Source: Pseudomonas sp. B6002 (lineage in GTDB: Bacteria > Pseudomonadota > Gammaproteobacteria > Pseudomonadales > Pseudomonadaceae). From it: DNA of 64,000 nt. Below, piece by piece: positions 33,422 to 40,389 of the stretch. The notes below the pieces were generated by a model. That model saw only the letters and a program-made list of their open reading frames with translations, made no database searches and was not told the DNA's origin. Every line of letters begins with the position of its first letter. Position 1 is the first letter of the stretch. The stretch is from contig NZ_JACAOY010000004.1 of NCBI RefSeq assembly GCF_013385985.1, positions 157,580 through 221,579 of the forward strand. The letters run 5' to 3'. A program made the position numbers and the translations under genes.

Positions 33422-34426
33422 ATGCCGATCCGTCATTGCATCGTCCACCTGATCGACAAAAAACCCGACGGCACACCCGCAGTTCTCCATGCCCGCGACT
33501 CAGAGCTGTCTGAGTCCGCCGCCATCGAGAACATGCTTGCCGACCTCAACGAGAGCTACAACGCCAAACAAGGCAAGGCCTGGGGCTTTTTCCATGCCGA
33601 GTCCGGCGCGCACCCGTTCAGCGGCTGGTTGAAGGAGTATTTCGACGGCGGCCAGGATTTCACCACCTTCAGCCGCACGGCCGTCGAGCACCTGCAAAAG
33701 CTGATGGAGGAGTCCAACCTCTCCACCGGCGGCCACGTATTGTTCGCCCACTACCAGCAAGGCATGACCGACTACCTGGCCATCGCCCTGCTGCACCACA
33801 GCGAAGGCGTGGCGGTGACCGATGAACTGGACGTGACCCCGTCGCGCCACCTGGACCTGGGCCAACTGCACCTGGCGGCACGGATCAACGTGTCCGAGTG
33901 GCAGAACAACAAGCAGTCCAAGCAGTACATCTCGTTCATCAAGGGCAAGAACGGCAAGAAAGTCTCGGAGTACTTCCGCGACTTCATCGGCTGCCAGGAA
34001 GGCGTCGACGGCCCGGGCGAGACCCGTACCCTGCTCAAGGCCTTCAGCGACTTCGTTGAAAGCGAAGACCTGCCGGACGAATCCGCCCGCGAAAAAACCA
34101 AGGCCCTGGTGGATTACGCCAGCAGCCAGGCCAAGCTCGGCGAGCCTATGGGCCTGGAAGAACTGTCGGGTTTGATCGATGAAGATCGACCTAAGGCGTT
34201 CTATGACCATATCCGCAACAAGGACTATGGCCTGTCGCCGGAGATTCCCGCCGATAAGCGCACGCTCAACCAGTTCCGCCGCTTCACCGGCCGCGCCGAG
34301 GGGCTGTCCATCAGTTTTGAAGCACACCTGCTGGGCGACAAGATCGAGTACGACGAAGCCGCTGGCACCTTGATCATCAAGGGCCTGCCGACTCAGCTGA
34401 CCGACCAGCTCAAGCGCCGTAACTGA
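33422..34426 (+). CDS. yejK: Nucleoid-associated protein YejK/NdpA
   Basis: 334 aa, standard for the family. YejK (NdpA) is an abundant nucleoid protein reported to interact with topoisomerase IV. The N-terminus [13 protein letters not shown] and the [27 protein letters not shown] block are diagnostic. The start at 33422 fits homology and a GAGAAG ribosome site. Divergent from an HU gene, so two nucleoid genes face each other. Ends with a TGATG overlap onto the glutaredoxin gene. Confidence 0.94.
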   Translation: MPIRHCIVHLIDKKPDGTPAVLHARDSELSESAAIENMLADLNESYNAKQGKAWGFFHAESGAHPFSGWLKEYFDGGQDFTTFSRTAVEHLQKLMEESNLSTGGHVLFAHYQQGMTDYLAIALLHHSEGVAVTDELDVTPSRHLDLGQLHLAARINVSEWQNNKQSKQYISFIKGKNGKKVSEYFRDFIGCQEGVDGPGETRTLLKAFSDFVESEDLPDESAREKTKALVDYASSQAKLGEPMGLEELSGLIDEDRPKAFYDHIRNKDYGLSPEIPADKRTLNQFRRFTGRAEGLSISFEAHLLGDKIEYDEAAGTLIIKGLPTQLTDQLKRRN

Positions 34427-34776
34427 TGCTGGGCGGGGTCTTCAAGAAAGTCCTGCTGGTATTGCTCGTGGTGGTGGTGTTCGAGAACTGGGGCAAGATC
34501 GAGCGGGTGTTCAACCCGTCGCAGGTGGTTTCAGAGCCCGTGCGCGCTTCGGCGCGCGTGACACTCTATGCCACCGAGTGGTGTGGCTACTGCAAGCAGA
34601 TCCGCCGCTTTCTGGACCAGAAAGGCATTCCGTACCAGGCGTTCGATATCGAGAAGGACGCCCAGGCGCGCCAGGCGTATGAGGCGCTGGGCGGCGGCGG
34701 GATTCCGTTTGTGAATGTGAACGGCACACTGATTCGCGACTACAACCCTGACGCGATCATGGCAGCACTGAAGTAA
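34426..34776 (+). CDS. Membrane-anchored glutaredoxin-family protein
   Basis: 116 aa. One N-terminal membrane segment (VLLVLLVVVVF, residues 9-19) precedes a thioredoxin-fold glutaredoxin domain with the dithiol motif CGYC (Cys53-Cys56), the cis-Pro in GIPFVNVNG and a DYNPDAI ending. If the N-terminus is cytoplasmic, the domain faces the periplasm. Start overlaps the yejK stop by one base, so it is translated by coupling. Confidence 0.88.
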   Translation: MLGGVFKKVLLVLLVVVVFENWGKIERVFNPSQVVSEPVRASARVTLYATEWCGYCKQIRRFLDQKGIPYQAFDIEKDAQARQAYEALGGGGIPFVNVNGTLIRDYNPDAIMAALK

Positions 34777-34785
34777 CCCACACCG

Positions 34786-34937
34786 TATGGGAGCTGGCTT
34801 GTGTGAATGCTGGTTTGCCTGGAATCTGGCTTGTGTGGGAGCTGGCTTTTGTGGGAGCTGGCTTGCCTGCGATGCAGACACCACGGTCTGTCAGGCACAC
34901 CGCGGTGACGCTATCGCCGGCAAGCCAGTTACTACAG
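34786..34937. repeat. Decayed tandem REP cluster
   Basis: Four GAGCTGG/GCTGG-type left half-sites in a row (starting near 34786, 34808, 34835 and 34852), several truncated, then one right half CGCCGGCAAGCCAGTTACTACA. Reads as a repeatedly duplicated and eroding REPIN. Confidence 0.75.
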
Positions 34938-34940
34938 CCT

Positions 34941-35918
34941 CTAACGCAGCACGATCATCCGCCCCAGCACATGGTGTTGTTCAAACCCCAATACCGCCTG
35001 CAAGGCATTCAACACCGCCTGCGGGTCTTTGCTGGGGAAGCTGCCGCTCACGCGCTTGGCGCCCATGTCGTCGTTCAGCAACAGGATGCGGCCCGGGTAA
35101 TAACGGCCCAAATCCTTGACCACATCCGCCAGCGGCGCCTTGTAGTAGTTGAGCCAACCGTCGCGCCAGGCCAGGCGTGATTCGCTGTCGACCCCGTGCA
35201 GGGGTTCGGCAATGCCATCGGCGTAGGTCACTTGCTGGCCGGCCGTGAGGATTTGCTGCTGACCCGTCTTGGATGGCGTCACTCCCACCCGTCCGGACAA
35301 TACCGTCACCTCGGCCCCTGCCGGCTGCAGGCGCACTTCGAACTGTGTGCCCAACACCCGCGCTTCGCCACTGCCCGCCCCCACCACAAATGACTGGCCA
35401 GTATGGGTCACACTGAAAAAGCCCGCGCCGCGACGCAGCTGGATATGCCGCTCGCCATGGCTGAAATCCACGGCAATGGCACTGTCAGCATCAAGGGTCA
35501 CCTGGGATTGGTCGGCCAGGGTGACGGTTTTGATTTCGCCCGGCGCCGTTACGTAGTCCGCGCCGAAGTCATCGACCCAGCGCGACGGCTGCCAGCCGGC
35601 GCCCATGGACACCATCAACAGGAGGCAGGCGGCCATCGCCAAAGCGCCGGACCAACGTATCGCCCGCGAGCGCTTCGAGGTGTTCATCGCATTGAGGTAA
35701 CCCTGCAACGCCAGCGCATCCTCATCGGCAAGCGCACGCGCCGGCACTTCACTCAACTCCCACAACACCTGCGCCTGGGAATACGCCTGCACATGCGCAG
35801 GGTCGGCACGCAGCCAGCGACTGAACGTGGCCTGGTCGCCGCTGCTGGGCTGGTCATGCAGCAGGCTCAGCCAAGCCAGTGCGGCTTGTTCCTGGGCGGG
35901 CGTGGGGGTGACGTTCAC
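34941..35918 (-). CDS. FecR-family anti-sigma regulator
   Basis: 325 aa inner-membrane transducer. N-terminal cytoplasmic DUF4880-type domain (AALAWLSLLHD...FSRWLRADPAHVQAYSQAQVLW), one membrane segment near residues 90-107 (ALAMAACLLLMVSMGAG), a FecR periplasmic domain (residues about 125-220) and an STN-like C-terminal end. It would hold or activate the ECF sigma encoded upstream. GTG start overlapping the sigma stop (GTGA). No TonB receptor follows it: a decayed REP lies downstream. Confidence 0.9.
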   Translation of the reverse strand: MNVTPTPAQEQAALAWLSLLHDQPSSGDQATFSRWLRADPAHVQAYSQAQVLWELSEVPARALADEDALALQGYLNAMNTSKRSRAIRWSGALAMAACLLLMVSMGAGWQPSRWVDDFGADYVTAPGEIKTVTLADQSQVTLDADSAIAVDFSHGERHIQLRRGAGFFSVTHTGQSFVVGAGSGEARVLGTQFEVRLQPAGAEVTVLSGRVGVTPSKTGQQQILTAGQQVTYADGIAEPLHGVDSESRLAWRDGWLNYYKAPLADVVKDLGRYYPGRILLLNDDMGAKRVSGSFPSKDPQAVLNALQAVLGFEQHHVLGRMIVLR

Positions 35919-36493
35919 GGTGCTTTCCCTGGCGTGCGTGGGGGCGATGGTTCGCGAAGGCTGGCTTTGCAGGCTTCGAGGGCACGCATCATATGTTTTT
36001 CCACGGCACTTTGGGACACCCCCATGGCCTTGGCGATTTCGGCGTATTTGCGCCCGTGAATACGGTTGAGCAGGAAGATCTGCCGGGTGCGCTCGGGCAA
36101 GCTGCGCAGGGCGGCCTCGACATGGCGCAAGTCATTGCCGGCTTCGAGGGCGGCCTGGGGCTCCGAGCCTTGGTTGTCCTGTTGTTCCGGGAGCCAACCT
36201 TCGCTGCTGCGTACGCGGGCGCCTTCGCTACGCAAGTGGTCGATGGCGATGTTGCCCGCGCAGCGCAGCAAGTAAGTGCTGAGTTCTTCGACCTGTACCA
36301 GCGGCCGGCGCCAGAAACGCAGGAACAGGTCCTGCACCAGGTCAGCCGCCGTGGCGCGGCAACCCACACGTCGACTTACCAGCGCTTCCATCTGTGAACG
36401 CTGGGACAAAAACACCTGCAAAAAATGCGCACGTCCACCGGCCGCATCCGTGTGCGGGCTGTCTTGGGATTCCGGTGGTGTGCTGATCATCAT
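35915..36493 (-). CDS. FecI-like ECF sigma factor (second iron-type sigma)
   Basis: 192 aa. ECF sigma-70 with region 2 (LVSRRVGCRATAADLVQDLF, then LRCAGNIAIDHLRS) and region 4 (LPERTRQIFLLNRIHGRKYAEIAKAMGVS helix-turn-helix). The start at 36493 has GAG about 7 bp ahead, 7 bp after the DUF3325 gene, which makes it part of the leftward operon. Its cognate promoter and receptor are not adjacent. Confidence 0.9.
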   Translation of the reverse strand: MMISTPPESQDSPHTDAAGGRAHFLQVFLSQRSQMEALVSRRVGCRATAADLVQDLFLRFWRRPLVQVEELSTYLLRCAGNIAIDHLRSEGARVRSSEGWLPEQQDNQGSEPQAALEAGNDLRHVEAALRSLPERTRQIFLLNRIHGRKYAEIAKAMGVSQSAVEKHMMRALEACKASLREPSPPRTPGKAP

Positions 36494-36500
36494 GGAAGGC

Positions 36501-36827
36501 TCAGAGTAAGGCGAAGGCCGCGACCGGGCTGGCCAGCAAGCCAACCCCCGCCAGGATCAAGGCCAGCCTTGGCCGATACGGCAACAGCAACACCAACAAC
36601 AGTGCGCTGAGCATCAACACCGCGCACCACTCCACCAGGCCCTGGCTCCAGCCGGTGGCGGCAACGGCCGGCCAGATGGCCACGATTAACAACAACCACC
36701 CCGCCCCACGCAAACCCAAGCGCCGGAGCGGGGACGGTTTGCTGTGCAGCAGTTCGCCATGGTGGCGGTCGGTGGCCAGGCATAGCGCGGTAAACCCGGC
36801 GTAGCACAGCAGGAGTGCGAGCAGCAT
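36501..36827 (-). CDS. DUF3325-type small membrane protein
   Basis: 108 aa with about four hydrophobic helices (LLALLLCYAGFTALCLA; GWLLLIVAIWPAVAA; LMLSALLLVLLLP; ALILAGVGLLASPVAAFAL). Its ATG directly abuts the stop of the PepSY gene (TGAATG). This small protein accompanies PepSY membrane proteins and TonB receptors in pseudomonads; its role is unknown. The family name is from memory. Confidence 0.75.
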   Translation of the reverse strand: MLLALLLCYAGFTALCLATDRHHGELLHSKPSPLRRLGLRGAGWLLLIVAIWPAVAATGWSQGLVEWCAVLMLSALLLVLLLPYRPRLALILAGVGLLASPVAAFALL

Positions 36828-38402
36828 TCAGTTCGCCTCCTGCTTGAGCGTCAACGAACCCGTGCGCACTGCCTTTGGCTGCGGCGCCGTGCGGTGCTGC
36901 ATCTTCCAGGCGGCCCAGGTAAGGAAAAGCCCGCTGGCCAGGCACGTCAGGTCGAACCCGGCCATGGCCCAGTCGCCCTTGGCCAATGACACGCCCAGGT
37001 GTTGCGAGGTGGTCAGTGCGTTGAGCAGCGGAATCGACACGAACAACAGCGCACCGACGCTCAGTTGCTCAACCCAACCCTGGCGCCCCCGGCGCAACAC
37101 GGCGTGCAGCAAGCTCAAACCCCAGGCGATGAAAAAGCTCTGAACTTCCCAATCGGAGCGTTCGGAGAGGCCGACCGGCAGCAATCGGTTAGCCCAGAAA
37201 AACGCCGCGATGGCGATCATCAGCCCCGACATGCTGGCGATGTTCAGGACTTCCACCAACCGCAACTCGAATGGCATCACACCGGTCTTGACGTGCTTGA
37301 GCTGACGTTTTCCGAGCCAGATCACCAGCCCGGTGCCGATCATCGCCGTGCCCGCCAGGCCACAGATAAAGTACAACCAGCGCAACACCGGGCCGGCGAA
37401 ATGGCCCATGTGCAGGCCGTAGAAACTGCCGCTGATCGCGGCCGGCAGCGACTGCTCGCCACTGACCCGCAACAGCTCGCCGGTGGTGCCGTTGAACGAC
37501 ACGGTGCTGCCGAAGTCATGCACCACACGGTCGGAGCCGGCGCGGAACACATTCACCGAGGCGTTCACATCGCTCGGGTTGTTGATCGTCAACCGGCCCA
37601 CATGCCCGCCCGCCCACTGCGCCCGAGCCTGTTGGTACATCGGCCCCAAGGGCAGCAATTTGCCCGGCTGGCCAAGTGCCGGTGCGTTGTTGGTGGCCGG
37701 GAATACATCATTGAAAAAAGCGCGGGTGTCGTTGCCGTAGGAGGCGGCAATGGGCGCCGGCATCACCAGGCTCATGAAAATCACCAGGCTGCTGTAGGTG
37801 ATCATCAAATGAAACGGCAGCACCAGCACGCCCACCGCGTTATGCCCGTCGAGCCAGGAACGCTGGCCCTTGCGGGGGCGGAAGGTGAAGAAGTCCTTGA
37901 AGATTTTCTTGTGGGTGATGATGCCGGTGATCAAAGCGACAAACATCACCATCGCGGCAATGGTCGACAACCAGCGACCCCAGGGGTGAGGCATTTGCAG
38001 CTGGAAGTGGAAGCGGTAGAAGAACTCGCCGCCCATGCTTTCCCGCGCCTGGACCGCTTGACCGGTGACGGGGTCGAGGGTTTTCTGGATGAAGTTGCCG
38101 CGTTTGCCTGGGTCGATCTTGTCTTGCCACATCACCGACAGGCCGGGGTCACGGCTGTCTGGCAAGGTGATGAACCAGCGTGCGGCATTCGGTGCCTGTT
38201 GTTGCAGGTAGGCTTGGGCGGCGGCGAGGCTGCGCGCATCGTCCAGCGGGTGGGCCTGCACTTCGGGCTGCATCCAGTGGCTGATCTCGTCCTTGAAATA
38301 GGACAGGGTGCCGGTCAGGAAAATCGCGAACAGCAGCCAGCCGAAGATCAAGCCGGCCCAGGTGTGCAACCAGGCCATTGCCTGGCGAAAGCCCTCTTTC
38401 AT
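36828..38402 (-). CDS. PepSY-associated membrane protein, probable ferric reductase-like
   Basis: 524 aa. An N-terminal membrane helix (LHTWAGLIFGWLLFAIFLTGTL) followed by a periplasmic PepSY part, then further helices with conserved His residues (HKKIFKDFF, GHNAVGVLVLPFHLMI, GLHMGHFAGPVLRWLYF). Such proteins sit next to siderophore receptors; some act as inner-membrane iron reductases (e.g. FoxB/FhoX-type), which is an inference here. The start at 38402 overlaps the DUF3649 stop (ATGA). Confidence 0.85.
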   Translation of the reverse strand: MKEGFRQAMAWLHTWAGLIFGWLLFAIFLTGTLSYFKDEISHWMQPEVQAHPLDDARSLAAAQAYLQQQAPNAARWFITLPDSRDPGLSVMWQDKIDPGKRGNFIQKTLDPVTGQAVQARESMGGEFFYRFHFQLQMPHPWGRWLSTIAAMVMFVALITGIITHKKIFKDFFTFRPRKGQRSWLDGHNAVGVLVLPFHLMITYSSLVIFMSLVMPAPIAASYGNDTRAFFNDVFPATNNAPALGQPGKLLPLGPMYQQARAQWAGGHVGRLTINNPSDVNASVNVFRAGSDRVVHDFGSTVSFNGTTGELLRVSGEQSLPAAISGSFYGLHMGHFAGPVLRWLYFICGLAGTAMIGTGLVIWLGKRQLKHVKTGVMPFELRLVEVLNIASMSGLMIAIAAFFWANRLLPVGLSERSDWEVQSFFIAWGLSLLHAVLRRGRQGWVEQLSVGALLFVSIPLLNALTTSQHLGVSLAKGDWAMAGFDLTCLASGLFLTWAAWKMQHRTAPQPKAVRTGSLTLKQEAN

Positions 38403-38701
38403 GTGCGTGCCATCCAGAAACCCACGCCGGCCAGGGTCGCGAACAACGCACTCGGCACCATCACCCCCGCCCATGCACGCCACGCGGTACGGCAGGCGAA
38501 ACACCAGAGCACGGCCAGCAGGTAGAACACAAATGAACTCATCATCCCGGTGATCACCGCGTCGGCGCGGGACGTTGGCAGCCAGAGCGCCAGGCAGATG
38601 CTGGCCAGGGATGCCATCAGGTAGCCGCCCACCACAGCCGCCAACACGCGCGAGGTGACGGCGAGGCGATAGGTAGCGGGCAATGAGGTTTTGCTTTTCA
38701 T
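38399..38701 (-). CDS. DUF3649-type small membrane protein
   Basis: 100 aa with three hydrophobic helices (VLAAVVGGYLMASLASICLA, MMSSFVFYLLAVLWCF, VMVPSALFATLAGVGFW). First gene of the leftward iron operon and 37 bp from a Fur-box-like site. Start uncertain: the ATG at 38701 has no clear ribosome site, and a TTG 30 bp upstream is possible. Confidence 0.72.
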   Translation of the reverse strand: MKSKTSLPATYRLAVTSRVLAAVVGGYLMASLASICLALWLPTSRADAVITGMMSSFVFYLLAVLWCFACRTAWRAWAGVMVPSALFATLAGVGFWMART

Positions 38702-38737
38702 GCGGGAAGCGCCAGATTCATCAGCGCGCAATATTAA

Positions 38738-38752
38738 TGATAAATATTCTCA
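38738..38752. promoter_or_regulatory. Fur box between the two iron operons
   Basis: TGATAAATATTCTCA matches the 7-1-7 Fur consensus TGATAATnATTATCA at 12 of 14 defined positions. It lies between the divergent DUF3649 and fecI starts, so one Fur dimer pair could repress both. Confidence 0.65.
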
Positions 38753-38871
38753 TAAGCAAAACAGAACGGATGAATCACCAGTCGCCACGGATTGCCGAAC
38801 CGTATCGCGCGCCCTACAATGCGAACAATTCTTGTTCTCTAAAGCATGCCGATGCTTGTGGAGTGATTGCG

Positions 38872-39360
38872 TTGCAGCCGTCCAACACCGTCGAAGTCCT
38901 CTACCACGACCATCACCACTGGCTCACCGGCTGGTTGCGACGCAAGCTCGGCTGCCCGGAAAGCGCGGCCGACCTGGCCCAGGACACCTTCATCCGCGTG
39001 CTCACCGCACGGGAAACGCCGACGCTGATCGAGCCGCGCGCCTTCCTCACCACCGTCGCCAAGCGCGTGCTGTTCAACTTCTATCGCCGCCAGGACCTGG
39101 AACGCGCCTACCTCGACGCTCTGGCGCAGATGCCCGAACAGGTCGCCCCTTCAGAAGAAGACCGCGCGATCATCCTGCAAACATTGCTGGAACTGGACCA
39201 ACTGCTCGATGGCCTGCCCGTGCAGGTCAAACGCGCGTTCCTGCTGGCCCAGCTCGACGGCCTGACCTACGCACAAATCGGCGCGGAACTGGGTATTTCC
39301 ATTGCCACGGTCAAACGCCACCTGAATAAAGCGGCCATGCGCTGCTACTTTGCCCTATGA
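38872..39360 (+). CDS. fecI: ECF sigma factor FecI
   Basis: 162 aa. FecI directs RNA polymerase to fecA when ferric citrate is sensed. Region 2 (HHHWLTGWLRRKLGCPESAADLAQDTFIRVL) and region 4 (QLDGLTYAQIGAELGISIATVKRHL) are clear. Start: a TTG at 38872 with GGAG 8 bp ahead gives the usual FecI N-terminus; a GTG 9 bp upstream is the alternative, while ATG codons further up give unconserved sequence. ATGA overlap with fecR. Confidence 0.9.
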   Translation: MQPSNTVEVLYHDHHHWLTGWLRRKLGCPESAADLAQDTFIRVLTARETPTLIEPRAFLTTVAKRVLFNFYRRQDLERAYLDALAQMPEQVAPSEEDRAIILQTLLELDQLLDGLPVQVKRAFLLAQLDGLTYAQIGAELGISIATVKRHLNKAAMRCYFAL

Positions 39361-40298
39361 ATTTCTCGACCCAAGTCGCCGAGCAAGCCGTGCACTGGCT
39401 GATGGAAATGCAGCAGGGCACGCTCAACTCGCGCCAGCAGGCCGCCTGGCAACAATGGCTGGACGCCCACAGCGAACACCAGCGCGCCTGGGACCACATC
39501 CAGCGCGTCAACCAGCGCCTGCGTGGCATGCCCTCGCCCCTCGCCCACGCCGCCTTGAACGCGCCGAAGTCCAGCAGCCGACGCCAGGCCCTTAAGCTGC
39601 TCTTGATCCTCGGCGCCGGTTCGGCTGCGGCCTGGAGCCTGCGCCAGCAACATATCCTGCCGCCGCTCACCGCCGACTACCGCAGCCCCGTCGGCCAGCG
39701 ACGCAAGGTGCAGCTGGCGGATGGCAGCCAATTGCAACTCAACACCGGCAGCGCCGTGGATGTGCATTTCGATGGTCAGCAACGCTTGATCCGCCTGTTG
39801 GAAGGCGAAATCCTGTTGACCGCCAACACCGGCAATACGCCGCTGCGCGTGCTGACCGGCCAGGGCCTGCTCAGCAGCCAGGCCGCACGCTGGAACGTGC
39901 GCCAGCTCAACGACCACACCCAACTGGCCGTGCTCGACGGTCATGTCGACGTGATGCCCAATAGCTACAGCGGCCTGCCGCTGACAGTCGAGGCGTCCCG
40001 CCAGGTCAATTTCACCCGCAAGGGTTGGGACACCCCACGCCCCACCGACGCCAACAGCGGCGCCTGGGCCGACGGCATGTTGATGGCCGCCCATATGCGC
40101 CTGGAAGACTTCCTCACCGAACTGGGCCGCTATCGCCGTGGCCAGCTCAACTGTGACCCGCAGGTGGCCAACTTGCTGCTGTCCGGCAGCTATCCGCTGG
40201 ACGACAGTGAACGCATCCTCGACCTGTTGGAAGTCAGCCTGCCCGTCAAAGTGCGGCGCTTCACCCGCTACTGGGTAACAGTGCAGGCACGGGCCTGA
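39357..40298 (+). CDS. fecR: FecR, ferric citrate signal transducer / anti-sigma
   Basis: 313 aa. Cytoplasmic N-terminal domain (QAVHWLMEMQQG...AAWQQWLDAHSEHQRAWDHI), membrane segment near residues 78-90, FecR domain (RKVQLADGSQLQLNTGSAVDV, LLEGEILLTA) and a C-terminal domain that contacts the receptor's signalling domain. Between fecI and fecA with a 4-bp overlap on the fecI side. Confidence 0.93.
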   Translation: MNFSTQVAEQAVHWLMEMQQGTLNSRQQAAWQQWLDAHSEHQRAWDHIQRVNQRLRGMPSPLAHAALNAPKSSSRRQALKLLLILGAGSAAAWSLRQQHILPPLTADYRSPVGQRRKVQLADGSQLQLNTGSAVDVHFDGQQRLIRLLEGEILLTANTGNTPLRVLTGQGLLSSQAARWNVRQLNDHTQLAVLDGHVDVMPNSYSGLPLTVEASRQVNFTRKGWDTPRPTDANSGAWADGMLMAAHMRLEDFLTELGRYRRGQLNCDPQVANLLLSGSYPLDDSERILDLLEVSLPVKVRRFTRYWVTVQARA

Positions 40299-40344
40299 AA
40301 TTATTTTGCAGCACCGTGAGCCGTTTTCCACACCTCGCGTGACA

Positions 40345-40376
40345 GAGAAGGAAAGCCACCTTGATTCTTCCTTCTC
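40345..40376 (+). promoter_or_regulatory. Perfect inverted repeat between fecR and fecA
   Basis: GAGAAGGAA (40345-40353), 14 bases, TTCCTTCTC (40368-40376), ending 13 bp ahead of the fecA ATG and just before its AGGA. May be a leader hairpin. The GGAAA in the left arm also resembles the -35 element of FecI-type promoters, but spacing to a -10 is not convincing. Confidence 0.5.
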
Positions 40377-40389
40377 AGGACCGCACTTC

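Noticed and set aside
40350-40374. FecI-dependent promoter ahead of fecA (GGAAAG and TCCTTC)
   Set aside because: Only 13 bp separate the two hexamers and transcription would start almost on the ATG; the symmetric 9-bp repeat explains the resemblance better.
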